The notes under the pieces: generated by a model | Databases searched by the model: none | What the model saw: the letters and a program-made list of their open reading frames with translations, nothing else | Told to the model about the DNA's origin: nothing | Origin: JBDRCU01 sp043821485 | Lineage (GTDB): Bacteria > Patescibacteriota > Minisyncoccia > 2-02-FULL-40-12 > IGHO2-01-FULL-4-A | Length of the DNA: 60,028 bases | Direction: 5' to 3' | Assembly: GCA_043821485.1 (NCBI GenBank) | Contig: JBDRCU010000038.1 | Span: 1-60,028, forward strand | Program-made: the position numbers and the translations under genes | Part shown: positions 1 to 6,970 of the stretch, one piece after another | How positions within the stretch are numbered: the first letter of the stretch is position 1 | How the letters are laid out: each line of letters opens with the position of its first letter

Positions 1-445
1 CAAGTTTTTTCATCCAATATTCTCCTTGTGTGTTTTCCGGAACCATAAGAAAGGTTTGACCTGAATTTGATTTTGATTTCGAGATATTAAGATCATATCC
101 GTGTTTGCTCCAAAAAGGAGGAAGAACAGTTTTGAGAGCTATACCCAGAGGTGTGTAATAATAGCTTGCGATATATTTTGCAATATCAAACTGCCAATCA
201 GAGACTTGAGGCTCATGACTAATGACACGGGATATATTTTTCAATTCAAATGAAGCACTTTTACGCAAAGCAATTTTGCGCTGTTTTATTGTTCCAGATC
301 CAATCACAATAGCCTTGATTTTTCGACGCCCAAGAGGAACCTCAACAACAGCACCACGCTCCAGAGATTCAGAGTGAAAATAGCTCAAAATTTGAGGTTG
401 AGGACGGGGAATGAGAACCAATGGAATAACGTCGATTATGTACAT
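1..445 (-). CDS. priA: Primosomal protein N' (PriA), N-terminal part; gene runs off the window start
   Basis: PriA is the superfamily 2 DNA helicase that reloads the replisome at stalled forks. Only the N-terminal 3'-DNA-binding domain lies here. Translation of the minus strand from ATG 443-445 begins MYIIDVIPLVLIPRPQ and continues with the family hallmarks VEVPLGRRKIKAIVIG and YYYTPLGIALKTVLPPFW. There is no in-frame stop before base 1. The start is preceded by a TGCTATACT extended -10 (about 456-464) ten bases upstream and no SD, so the mRNA would have little or no leader. The gene is divergent from the small gene at 556. The helicase domain cannot be checked. Confidence 0.85.
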   Translation of the reverse strand, partial: MYIIDVIPLVLIPRPQPQILSYFHSESLERGAVVEVPLGRRKIKAIVIGSGTIKQRKIALRKSASFELKNISRVISHEPQVSDWQFDIAKYIASYYYTPLGIALKTVLPPFWSKHGYDLNISKSKSNSGQTFLMVPENTQGEYWMKKL

Positions 446-474
446 GGTTAACATCAGTATAGCACAAATAACCC

Positions 475-552
475 TTGACTTTATACTAAAATATGATATT
501 CTATATTCATATTCCGAAACGTTTCGGGACGTTTTCCCGAGAAAAGAGGAGG
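475..552 (+). promoter_or_regulatory. Promoter, palindromic operator and SD for the gene at 556
   Basis: TTGACT (475-480), a 16-nt spacer and TATTCT (497-502), the latter preceded by TGA as in an extended -10. Just after the predicted start of transcription lies a perfect 14-bp palindrome, CCGAAACGTTTCGG (514-527), followed by a short hairpin (CGGGA/TCCCG). A strong SD, GAGGAGG, lies at 546-552. The palindrome is a plausible dimeric repressor site, but no regulator gene is nearby. Confidence 0.6.
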
Positions 553-555
553 ATC

Positions 556-789
556 ATGTTTATAAGATCTTTAAACTCGAAGACGACAATAAAAATTGTC
601 GAGGCCTTAACCCCTCTTGTTAAATCCCGGGTTATCGAGATCGGCGGAGGCATCGGTAAACTCGAAGATGGAGCAAAGGATCCCGAAGGCTACGGTGACA
701 CATTTTCTGTACGTGTCATCGAGGGACGCAGAAAGGCAATAGAGGCCCTTCTGAAGGCAAATCTTATTGAAGGTATTGTTTGTCAGTAA
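556..789 (+). CDS. Small orphan protein (77 aa), SD-initiated
   Basis: I do not recognise this protein. The ATG at 556 is chosen over the in-frame ATG at 493 because GAGGAGG lies 3 nt upstream of 556 and the promoter runs through 493. The product begins MFIRSLNSKTTIKIVEAL, has a glycine-rich stretch near residues 29-34 (EIGGGIG) and ends with a basic/hydrophobic helix (GRRKAIEALLKANLIEG). It has no signal peptide or membrane segment. Base composition is visibly richer in G+C than the nearby housekeeping genes. It belongs to the set of SD-type small genes in this window. Function unknown. Confidence 0.6.
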   Translation: MFIRSLNSKTTIKIVEALTPLVKSRVIEIGGGIGKLEDGAKDPEGYGDTFSVRVIEGRRKAIEALLKANLIEGIVCQ

Positions 790-881
790 AATCGTGACAC
801 ATCGGTAAATGCACTCATTGAAATTTGTGTTGCGGTCCATGTGCCCTCTTTAATGTAGATAGAGGATACTAAACAGTTCAT

Positions 882-1032
882 TCGGCTTTATATATAGTAG
901 CCGAGAGAGCAAGCGTGGGTTCGGACCAACCCCGGATGTATAAAGTTCTTTTAGCTTCAAAAAGCACGGACGAAATCATTACTGTATCAAAAATATTGGT
1001 ACGTTGATGAGTTCACATTCCCGTGCTTTTTG
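882..1032 (+). other. Gene-free stretch with three hairpins; possible small RNA or terminator
   Basis: The 305 nt between two small genes hold three inverted repeats: TCGGCT/AGCCGA (882-887, 899-904), GGGTT/AACCC (917-921, 928-932), and a perfect 12-bp stem CAAAAAGCACGG/CCGTGCTTTTTG (958-969, 1021-1032) around a 51-nt loop. The last could terminate transcription from the gene at 556 (T-rich right arm). It runs directly into a TTGACA (1034-1039) that may be the -35 of the next gene. No ORF with an SD is seen. Confidence 0.35.
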
Positions 1033-1094
1033 GTTGACAAGAGATTTATATAGTAGTAAAAAAGATTAAGGGAAGACTAAGAGAGGTGCTTGTC

Positions 1095-1352
1095 ATGGAT
1101 AAGCAGAAAGAAAAAAAGGCTCAAGCTTTCCTCCGTTTTTTCCGTTCTGTGGCGTTTTTAGAGATGGAGGAAGCAGAAAGGGCAGGCGTTCTAGGCCGTG
1201 CAGCTAAAGAAATCGAAGCTTGTATCACATCTCCTTCAGGTGAATCCGAATCACTTCTCTCTCAGCTTTGCAACGGCAATATCGAGGAAGAATCACTCGT
1301 GCGGTTGGAGGAGCTATGCGGGTTAAGAGAAAACACTCCCCTCCGCACTTAG
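1095..1352 (+). CDS. Small orphan protein (85 aa), SD-initiated
   Basis: Not recognised. ATG 1095 is preferred to the in-frame GTG at 1086 because the purine SD (GAGAGG, 1081-1086) overlaps the GTG and lies 8 nt before the ATG. The product is soluble-looking and helical. It has a basic N-terminus (MDKQKEKKAQ), then Leu/Glu-rich helices (LEMEEAERAGVLGRAAKEIE) and an acidic C-terminal half. There is no signal peptide. A perfect TTGACA lies at 1034-1039 but its -10 is unclear. Strong hairpins follow the stop codon. Composition is GC-rich relative to gltX next door. Confidence 0.6.
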   Translation: MDKQKEKKAQAFLRFFRSVAFLEMEEAERAGVLGRAAKEIEACITSPSGESESLLSQLCNGNIEEESLVRLEELCGLRENTPLRT

Positions 1353-1363
1353 GTACCATCCGA

Positions 1364-1431
1364 CCGACGGCGGCTGCTGTATAGCCGCCGTCGGGAAAGA
1401 ACTTTTCAGGCAGTGTAAGCCTGATTTTTTT
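1364..1431 (+). terminator. Two tandem hairpins; Rho-independent terminator
   Basis: A perfect 12-bp GC-rich stem, CCGACGGCGGCT/AGCCGCCGTCGG (1364-1375, 1383-1394), is followed by TCAGGC/GCCTGA (1406-1411, 1419-1424) and seven T (1425-1431). The second is a classic intrinsic terminator for the gene at 1095. It insulates that gene from gltX, whose -10 begins five bases later. Confidence 0.85.
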
Positions 1432-1432
1432 G

Positions 1433-1441
1433 TGATATAAT
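1433..1441 (+). promoter_or_regulatory. Extended -10 promoter of gltX; predicted leaderless start
   Basis: TGATATAAT: a consensus TATAAT (1436-1441) with the extended TGn. Only 6 nt separate it from the gltX ATG at 1448, so transcription should begin at or next to the start codon. There is no SD. It is the clearest example of the leaderless arrangement used across this window. Confidence 0.75.
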
Positions 1442-1447
1442 TACTTC

Positions 1448-2857
1448 ATGGCTGAAAAGGTACGAACACGTATAGCACCGTCGCCAACGGGTTTTTTGCA
1501 CATTGGTACGGCTCAGATTGCGCTTTTTAATTGGCTTTTTGCCCAACATGAAAAGGGTGAGTTTTTGGTTCGTATAGAAGATACAGACAAAGAGCGTTCC
1601 AAAAAGGAATTTGAAGATGATGCACTTGAGGGTCTTAAATGGTTAGGCCTTGAATGGGATGAATTTTATCGCCAGAGCGACAGAACTGATATCTATAAGA
1701 AATATATTGAGCAATTACTTGATTCTGGTAAGGCGTTTTGGTGCCATCATACAAAAGAAGAACTTGAGAAAGAGAAAAAAGCACAACAGGAGAGAAAAGA
1801 GGCGCCAAGGCATTTGTGCGAGTATAAGAAGGAGGGTGGCACAGGCGTGGATCGCGGGATAATCCGTTTATCAGTGGATCATGATTCTGACAAAAAGATC
1901 CGTTTTACAGATTTGATTAAAGGCGAGATAGAATTCGAGGAGAAACTCATCGGAGATTTTAGCATTGCAAAAGATCAAGATACTCCGCTTTTTCATTTAG
2001 CAAATGTCGTAGATGATTTTGAAATGAATATTACAAACGTGATAAGAGGAGACGATCTTCTTGCAAATGTTCCCAGACAAATACTGCTAAGGGAAACTCT
2101 TGGACTCACAGGAATTCAGTATGCTCATATGCCAATGATATTGGCTCCGGATAAATCTAAACTCTCTAAACGTCATAGTGCCACTGCTTTGCATGAATAC
2201 CGTGAACTGGGGTACTTGCCAGAGGGAATTATAAACTATCTAACACTTCTTGGATTTTCACTTCCTGAAGATAGAGAAATAATTGAGATTAATGAGTTGA
2301 TTAAGATATTTGATCTGACCAAAGTACATCAATCAGGCGCTGTTTTTGATATTAAAAAATTAGGCTGGGTCAACGGAGAATACATCAAAAAAATGTCGAA
2401 CAATGATTTAGCTGAAATGCTCAAACCAATGATAGAGCAAATATTCAAAACGGATATTAAAGAAGAAACGCTTTTGCAGTTGACTCCGCTGTTTCGTGAG
2501 AGAATGAAGAAGCTAAGCGATATTAAAGATTTCGACTATTTTTTCAAGGAGCCTGAATACGATAAGGAATTATTGATTTGGAAGGCTCGAACAGATAAGG
2601 AGGTAAAGAACTCGCTTACAGAGGTCAGGAGAATATTGGAATCAAATGGGTTAGATGACATTCAAAAGCTTCGTGAGCAACTCGATGAGCTTGGTAAACG
2701 TCTAAAAGATAGGGGATTAGTCTATTGGCCATTGCGTGCAGCCTTGACTGGCAAGGATAAATCCCCAGATCCAGTAGATATTGCTGGAGTTTTGGTTAGC
2801 AATATGGGCATTGACGAGATTTTAAAAAGGATAGATAAAGCGATAGGTAAATTATGA
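1448..2857 (+). CDS. gltX: Glutamyl-tRNA synthetase (GluRS)
   Basis: Class Ib aminoacyl-tRNA synthetase that charges tRNA-Glu (in many bacteria also tRNA-Gln, for later amidation). The catalytic Rossmann fold starts with IAPSPTGFLHIGTAQIALFN (HIGH motif as HIGTA, residues 18-22). The ATP-binding KMSKS loop reads KLSKR (238-242). The GluRS signature NVIRGDDLLAN lies near 197-207. At 469 aa it has normal family length, with the C-terminal anticodon-binding helices after about residue 300. It is the first gene of a two-gene unit: its stop overlaps the start of the murein hydrolase gene by 4 nt (ATGA). The promoter is the extended -10 six bases upstream. Confidence 0.97.
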   Translation: MAEKVRTRIAPSPTGFLHIGTAQIALFNWLFAQHEKGEFLVRIEDTDKERSKKEFEDDALEGLKWLGLEWDEFYRQSDRTDIYKKYIEQLLDSGKAFWCHHTKEELEKEKKAQQERKEAPRHLCEYKKEGGTGVDRGIIRLSVDHDSDKKIRFTDLIKGEIEFEEKLIGDFSIAKDQDTPLFHLANVVDDFEMNITNVIRGDDLLANVPRQILLRETLGLTGIQYAHMPMILAPDKSKLSKRHSATALHEYRELGYLPEGIINYLTLLGFSLPEDREIIEINELIKIFDLTKVHQSGAVFDIKKLGWVNGEYIKKMSNNDLAEMLKPMIEQIFKTDIKEETLLQLTPLFRERMKKLSDIKDFDYFFKEPEYDKELLIWKARTDKEVKNSLTEVRRILESNGLDDIQKLREQLDELGKRLKDRGLVYWPLRAALTGKDKSPDPVDIAGVLVSNMGIDEILKRIDKAIGKL

Positions 2858-4110
2858 GATTCATTTTGAACAAAATATCGATTGTAATTCTTCTGGTGCT
2901 TTTTGTGGCTATAGGTATGAATTTCGCTTTGGCTGCAAGCAAGGAAGATCGCATTCTTGATTTGAGGCAACAGATCGAAGAGCTTACTAGGCAAGCAGAA
3001 CAATTCAGAAAAAATGTTTTGGACAAACAGCAAGAATCAAATACTTTATCCCGTGAGATTTCAATAATTAATAATCAGATTTCAGCTCTCCAAGCAGAGA
3101 TAAACAGAACTTCCAATGAAATAGAAACAACTGAAATTGAGATAGTAGACCTTGAGGGTCAAATTTTTGATACAGGACAAACCATAGATACGCACAAAAG
3201 AACATTAAGCGAACTCATGGTTTCCATGTACGAACGTGATCAGATGGGGATGGTCGTAATGCTTCTTAGTAATGAACACCTGTCAGATTTTGCAGATGAA
3301 GCACAACAAATTGAAACGCTGAATGCGCAGTTATCAAAAATAGTTACTGATTTAAAAGAACAGAAGAATTTTCTTGAGGATAATAAGAATGAGCTTTCAG
3401 ATAAGAGGGGTAATCTACTCGTACTTAACGATCAGCAATTCAATCAACGAAACTCGCTTGGTTCTAGCCGTAACCAAAAAGATAATGTCCTGAGTGAGAC
3501 AAAAGGAGAAGAAAAGAAATATCAGGAATTACTGAATGAGGCTGAACAGAAGAAAGCCCAATTTTTTCAGGAGCTACAAGCGCTTGAAAGTGAAGCACGT
3601 GAAACAGGAACATTTATAGTCCATGTAACAGCCAGTAATGTACCTGCAAGAGGAACAGAGCTCTATCAGTGGCCATATGAAAAATTTGTTAATACACAGG
3701 GATACGGATATACAGCTTATGCAAATCGTGGAGCCTATGGAGGGGCCCCGCACAATGGAATAGATATTGTTAGTGGTTATGCTAGTCCAATCAGATCAAT
3801 AGGGGATGGTAATGTTTTGACTGCAGGTTTTAATAATGGATTTGGAAACTGGGTAGCAATTCAACATGACAATGGCATGGTCAGTCTCTATGCTCATATG
3901 AATTCTCCTGCACGTCTTGGGAATGGTACGGATATTAAAGCAGGGGATACAATAGGGTTTGAAGGTTCCACAGGGAACTCGACGGGGTCGCATCTTCATT
4001 TGAGTTTATATACCGATTTCTTTACATATATAAGGCAAAGTAATGGCCAGATATACTTTAATTATTTTGATGGTACGGTTAACCCATTTGACTATTTGGT
4101 AAAAAGATAG
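2854..4110 (+). CDS. Secreted EnvC-like murein hydrolase: coiled coil plus M23 peptidase
   Basis: N-terminal signal peptide or anchor (hydrophobic residues 8-27, ending ALAAS), then about 220 residues of coiled coil (30-250) with Glu/Gln/Leu heptads, then an M23 (LytM) endopeptidase domain (about 265-418). The zinc ligands are visible: H300 and D304 in HNGID, and H380/H382 in GSHLHLSLY, so the enzyme should be active, unlike the degenerate EnvC. Family role: cleaves peptide cross-links of peptidoglycan during septation or growth. It is translationally coupled to gltX. The coiled coil is paralogous to that of the lytic transglycosylase at 51838-53184 (shared EHLSDF and ETKGEE.KYQ motifs). The promoter for the next small gene is buried in its last codons. 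Confidence 0.9.
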   Translation: MRFILNKISIVILLVLFVAIGMNFALAASKEDRILDLRQQIEELTRQAEQFRKNVLDKQQESNTLSREISIINNQISALQAEINRTSNEIETTEIEIVDLEGQIFDTGQTIDTHKRTLSELMVSMYERDQMGMVVMLLSNEHLSDFADEAQQIETLNAQLSKIVTDLKEQKNFLEDNKNELSDKRGNLLVLNDQQFNQRNSLGSSRNQKDNVLSETKGEEKKYQELLNEAEQKKAQFFQELQALESEARETGTFIVHVTASNVPARGTELYQWPYEKFVNTQGYGYTAYANRGAYGGAPHNGIDIVSGYASPIRSIGDGNVLTAGFNNGFGNWVAIQHDNGMVSLYAHMNSPARLGNGTDIKAGDTIGFEGSTGNSTGSHLHLSLYTDFFTYIRQSNGQIYFNYFDGTVNPFDYLVKR

Positions 4111-4116
4111 TATACT
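4088..4116 (+). promoter_or_regulatory. Consensus promoter overlapping the 3' end of the M23 gene
   Basis: TTGACT (4088-4093), exactly 17 nt, then TATACT (4111-4116). The -35 and spacer lie inside the last codons of the upstream ORF and the -10 begins right after its stop. Predicted transcripts start near 4123 and carry a leader of about 118 nt before the gene at 4241. Confidence 0.65.
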
Positions 4117-4122
4117 TTGAAT

Positions 4123-4240
4123 ACAAGAATGAGATAGGTGACAGATCCTTCCCGGGTGTGCCGAGCACAGTCCAGGGTCCAGGGAAGGGGATTTCCACTC
4201 AGCTCAGGACTTTTTTCCCTTCGGGGACGGAGGTAATGAG
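4123..4240 (+). other. Structured leader of the gene at 4241
   Basis: The predicted 5' leader contains CCTTCCC/GGGAAGG (about 4147-4153 and 4181-4187) enclosing a smaller GTGC/GCAC hairpin. A C/T-rich stretch (TTTTTTCCCTTC, 4211-4222) follows, and then the SD GGAGG (4229-4233). The arms plus the T-run before the SD could form an attenuator, but no known riboswitch class is recognised. Confidence 0.35.
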
Positions 4241-4429
4241 ATGAGGACTGAATTGACCTGGAGCGAGGCGGTCGGCCTTCTCTCCGGAGCTCTCGATGGC
4301 GAGAAGTACAGGAGGAAGGAGATTGAAAGAATCTCCATGAGGAAGGCAGCCCATTCTAGGGCGGTGGCGAGATTCGCTGTGAAACGTCATCGTCAGAACA
4401 AAAAGAGCGACGGAAAGAAAGGGGACTAG
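4241..4429 (+). CDS. Small basic orphan protein (62 aa)
   Basis: Not recognised. Start ATG 4241 has GGAGG at 4229-4233, seven bases upstream; the nearby ATG at 4236 hits a stop at once. The N-terminal third is helical and mixed (RTELTWSEAVGLLSGAL). The C-terminal half is strongly basic (RRKEIERISMRKAAHSRAVA, then a Lys-rich tail ending KKGD), which suggests nucleic-acid or ribosome contact, but this is inference. Composition is clearly GC-richer than its neighbours. It is flanked by its own promoter and a hairpin terminator, so it is a self-contained unit. Confidence 0.6.
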   Translation: MRTELTWSEAVGLLSGALDGEKYRRKEIERISMRKAAHSRAVARFAVKRHRQNKKSDGKKGD

Positions 4430-4478
4430 ACCCCTTCAAACCGTTGCCAGCACCCATGGTAATATCACCATAGGCTAG

Positions 4479-4521
4479 AAGCCCGCAGTATCACTTCACG
4501 ATACACTTCACGCGGGCTTTT
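4479..4521 (+). terminator. Rho-independent terminator after the gene at 4241
   Basis: AAGCCCGC/GCGGGCTT (4479-4486, 4512-4519) followed by a short T run. The loop carries a second stem, GTATC/GATAC (4488-4492, 4500-4504). A smaller hairpin, TGGT/ACCA (4457-4470), precedes it. Confidence 0.75.
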
Positions 4522-4544
4522 CAACTTTTAGAAACAAAAAAATA

Positions 4545-5300
4545 GATACCCATACCACGGAGCAGGGGAGTAGTGGCCTTTTTTATAAAATAGAATCTAT
4601 AATTTCATATAAAAATATTTCTATCCCTTCCTTGTGCCATCCAAGATATTTTATTGCATGTTACAAAATATGAAATGTCAAATGTTTCACGAAACGTAAC
4701 AACTGTGGATAACTTTATGCATGTCGCACAATATCGGGTCTATTGAAAAGAGGAGTGATACGTAAACATACTGATTCATATATTGATAGATATGTCCACT
4801 AGTTTGTCTGGCTACTTGAGTAGTATCAATAGGGGTATATATATGTGTTTTTATAACAATTCTCTGTTTCATTCTTATTATCTATCTCTTTAATATCTAT
4901 ATGTATTTAAGGCGTTCTAGAATCGTTTCTAACGGTCTTTGATATACCAAAAGGTACAATCACCCTCGGAGAAGATTATCTTTAGTTTATATAACAAAAT
5001 AGAGCATTAAAGAGGATACATATGTATACTAGGGAGTCATTAAATGGTCTGTAGGCCAAAGGTAGTTCGAGGCTCTAATATATTAAGTATTCGTTATATA
5101 TAGATATTCAAAGAATATACTATGTCGCACAACCTACATTGTGCGACTGCATATATTTCAGAAAAGGTCACTTTTTGTATTACTCCTCTATTCCATAGTA
5201 TTAGTTATCTCAATTGAATTTTATTTATTAGTAATAAGGAGCATATCTTTTAAAAGTCATCTCGTTCTCTCCTCCCCCATAGGTAGCTTTTTTTATACGC
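4545..5300. other. AT-rich gene-free region with short repeats and one DnaA-box-like 9-mer
   Basis: About 750 nt with no ORF that has a credible start. Near its left end is a weak terminator-like hairpin (CCAC/GTGG then TTTTTT, 4555-4584). It holds GTTTCACGAAAC (imperfect palindrome, about 4684-4695), a perfect DnaA-box 9-mer TGTGGATAA (4704-4712), and three copies of GTCGCACAA, two of them forming an inverted repeat. The rest is AT-rich without obvious order. A single DnaA box is not enough to call an origin, and no replication gene other than priA is close. Confidence 0.5.
4722..5147. repeat. GTCGCACAA repeat: one single copy and one inverted pair
   Basis: TGTCGCACAA occurs at 4722-4731 and again at 5123-5132. 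The second is followed after 6 nt by its exact inverse TTGTGCGAC (5139-5147), giving a 9-bp perfect inverted repeat. Both sites are flanked by ATGCA-type sequence. They look like binding sites for a dimeric protein, or a hairpin. Confidence 0.5.
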
Positions 5301-5329
5301 TTGATTAATTCCGATTATTATGGTATATT
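5301..5329 (+). promoter_or_regulatory. Promoter for the gene at 5388
   Basis: TTGATT (5301-5306), exactly 17 nt, TATATT (5324-5329) with the extended TGG just before the -10. The predicted leader is about 52 nt and ends in the SD GGAGG (5378-5382). Confidence 0.65.
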
Positions 5330-5387
5330 AATATTATTAAATCGGGCCACTCCCCTGTCTCATTTAAATGGGGGTATGGAGGATCCG

Positions 5388-5555
5388 ATGGGAAAGAGGG
5401 AAAAGAAGGAAGAAGAGAAATTTGATGGACAGTTCGGGCTTTTTGAGACCGGGCTGAACATCAGCAAAAAGCCTCCACTTCCAGTAGAGCTGGAGATGGA
5501 ACAGATCCGAGCCAGAGTAGCTCGGAGAGAGGAGAAAAAAGAAGTACACGCCTAA
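5388..5555 (+). CDS. Small charged orphan protein (55 aa)
   Basis: Not recognised. ATG 5388 lies 5 nt after GGAGG (5378-5382); the longer in-frame ORF starting at 5301 would begin inside the promoter. The sequence is MGKREKKEEEKFDGQFGLFE, a short proline patch (KKPPLPVELEME), then an Arg-rich helix (RARVARREEKKE). It is highly charged with no membrane segment. Genes before and after it in this 4-6 kb stretch share the same plan: own promoter, SD and hairpin terminator. Confidence 0.6.
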   Translation: MGKREKKEEEKFDGQFGLFETGLNISKKPPLPVELEMEQIRARVARREEKKEVHA

Positions 5556-5566
5556 TCCGCCCCCAA

Positions 5567-5602
5567 GGACAACACCTCGTCCTACGGGGCGTTGTTCGTT
5601 TT
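5567..5602 (+). terminator. Rho-independent terminator after the gene at 5388
   Basis: GGACAACACC (5567-5576) pairs with GGCGTTGTTC (5588-5597), with one mismatch and one wobble, followed by a short T run. Confidence 0.6.
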
Positions 5603-5616
5603 CTGGGGTTCTGATG

Positions 5617-5696
5617 TTGAATGATTTTTCATTTTATAGTATATCTTTTTATAGGTTTCCAATTTGTTAACGTTAACGCCGAAGGACCAAGAGAGG
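5617..5696 (+). promoter_or_regulatory. Promoter, palindromic operator and SD for the gene at 5705
   Basis: TTGAAT (5617-5622), 17 nt, TATATC (5640-5645). A perfect 12-bp palindrome GTTAACGTTAAC (5666-5677) lies about 20 nt after the -10, where a repressor would block elongation or opening. The SD is GAGAGG (5691-5696). The arrangement matches the genes at 556 and 55485, but the palindrome sequence differs. Confidence 0.55.
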
Positions 5697-5704
5697 TATT
5701 CGGA

Positions 5705-6082
5705 ATGAAGGTAAAGATTCCTCCAGGCGAGATTCCTGTATCTCGTGGTGTTCTAGAGCGACTTTTTCCAAAAAACTTCGGCTCGGTCGAAGCGAGGCAA
5801 AATACCTGGCTGAGCGCTACAGGCGAACTTGCAGGAGAACAAGAGTCAGGAGGGTATAAACTACTTGGCGTCATTGGTTTGGGTGGCGGTGACGTCGAAC
5901 TGATAGGTAAGCTCTCCAGATACAGGGCCAAGGGTCCAGAACACCTCATTCGCCTGTTGCAAACAGTTATCTCAGACAAGCGTTGCGCTCAGGATGCCAT
6001 GGTGTCCTTTGCTCTCGAGGGAGAAGGAATTCTTGATATCGCTCCCGATCGTATCACTTCCAGACACAATCTTGGTTCCTGA
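5705..6082 (+). CDS. Orphan protein (125 aa), SD-initiated
   Basis: Not recognised. The ATG at 5705 is chosen because GAGAGG lies 8 nt upstream; the in-frame ATG at 5621 sits inside the promoter. The protein is soluble-looking: MKVKIPPGEIPVSRGVLERL, then a central beta-rich part with glycine repeats (LLGVIGLGGGDVELIGKLSR, about residues 53-72), then a helix (PEHLIRLLQTVISDKRCAQD) and a C-terminal stretch with two short strands. One cysteine. GC-rich compared with the neighbouring nuclease gene. Followed by a terminator. Confidence 0.6.
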   Translation: MKVKIPPGEIPVSRGVLERLFPKNFGSVEARQNTWLSATGELAGEQESGGYKLLGVIGLGGGDVELIGKLSRYRAKGPEHLIRLLQTVISDKRCAQDAMVSFALEGEGILDIAPDRITSRHNLGS

Positions 6083-6130
6083 TTGCATAGAGGAGCCGGT
6101 TGCGTGGAACACGTTCCTCTTGTCGCCTCA

Positions 6131-6177
6131 GCAGACGTACTCATTCCGAGTTATCCAGCTGGGGCGTCTGCATTTTT
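6131..6177 (+). terminator. Rho-independent terminator after the gene at 5705
   Basis: GCAGACG/CGTCTGC (6131-6137, 6165-6171) followed by five T (6173-6177). A second inverted repeat, AGAGGA/TCCTCT with GGAACACGTTCC inside it, lies just upstream (about 6088-6122). Confidence 0.7.
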
Positions 6178-6207
6178 GACGAGATAATATGCTAAGATTA
6201 TTAAACA

Positions 6208-6960
6208 ATGTTTTATAAAACCCTTAAAGAATTTAAAGAAGATAACGGATACGAAATAGAAGGCATTTGGTATCCTCGTGTTACATCTATTGTTTCAATA
6301 AAAGCTAAACCGGCACTCCTTCACTATTATGGAGGTCACAAGAGCTATGCTCATGCAGAAGCTGCTATGAATCGTTCAGCAGAGGAAGGTACGCTAGTCC
6401 ATGAAGTAGTAGAGGCTATTTTCAATGGTGACTCCCCCGCTGTTCCGGAAGATATTGAGCCTGTCATTAGTGAATTTATAAGTTTTAATAATCAAAGAAA
6501 TATTATTGCTCATCAAATTGAGCCTCAAGTTATTAGTAAGAAGCATAATTATGCCGGCACACTAGATGTGATTGCAGAGATTGATGGAAAGCTTGGCGTT
6601 CTGGACATCAAAACATCACAAGCAATCTATAGAGATTATAATATTCAAACCGCCGCATATGTTGAAGCACTCAAAGAAGATGAATCTGTTCCAGAACTAA
6701 CTCGTTGGATACTTAGACTCGATCAATCACGGCCATGTCTTAATGGTTGTGGAGCGAAACTTCGTGAAAAAGGAGGGAATGTAAAAGTTTTAAACTCATG
6801 GAATGGTAAAGCCAGAACATGTTCGCATTCATGGGGACCTGTTACTGGCGAAGCTGAACTCAAAGAATTAGACAATCTCGAACACGACACCAAGGCATTC
6901 CTTGCAGCAAAACAACTCTGGGAATGGGAACACCATGAATGGTTAAGTCAGATTACCTAA
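6208..6960 (+). CDS. PD-(D/E)XK superfamily nuclease (RecB/Cas4-like fold)
   Basis: 250 aa. The fold is suggested by ordered motifs: GTLVHE with H65 (the GxxxH motif of RecB-type nucleases), D120 in GTLDVIAEIDG, the D133-I-K135 core (LDIKTS), and the QxxxY motif (Q147...Y151, QTAAYVEAL). Metal-dependent DNA cleavage is the family activity; substrate and partner are unknown. A Cys-containing insert (C177, C181, C205 with H207) might bind metal, but three Cys in this spacing do not match the Cas4 4Fe-4S ligands. No cas, rec or restriction gene is nearby. The start follows TGCTAAGAT nine bases upstream, with no SD. Confidence 0.8.
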   Translation: MFYKTLKEFKEDNGYEIEGIWYPRVTSIVSIKAKPALLHYYGGHKSYAHAEAAMNRSAEEGTLVHEVVEAIFNGDSPAVPEDIEPVISEFISFNNQRNIIAHQIEPQVISKKHNYAGTLDVIAEIDGKLGVLDIKTSQAIYRDYNIQTAAYVEALKEDESVPELTRWILRLDQSRPCLNGCGAKLREKGGNVKVLNSWNGKARTCSHSWGPVTGEAELKELDNLEHDTKAFLAAKQLWEWEHHEWLSQIT

Positions 6961-6970
6961 TATTATTCTA

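Noticed and set aside
4704..4712. Replication origin based on the DnaA box TGTGGATAA
   Set aside because: Only one perfect box is seen, with no dnaA, dnaN or AT-rich 13-mers next to it. One 9-mer in 60 kb is close to chance expectation.
4687..4872. 61-codon ORF on the minus strand
   Set aside because: No SD and no -10 at the leaderless spacing; composition like the surrounding noncoding AT-rich DNA.
4984..5011. A dif-like half site: AGTTTATATAA resembles the XerD arm of Bacillus dif
   Set aside because: Only one arm matches; the other arm has no similarity and no inverted symmetry, and the region is AT-rich enough for such a match by chance. GC-skew data would be needed.
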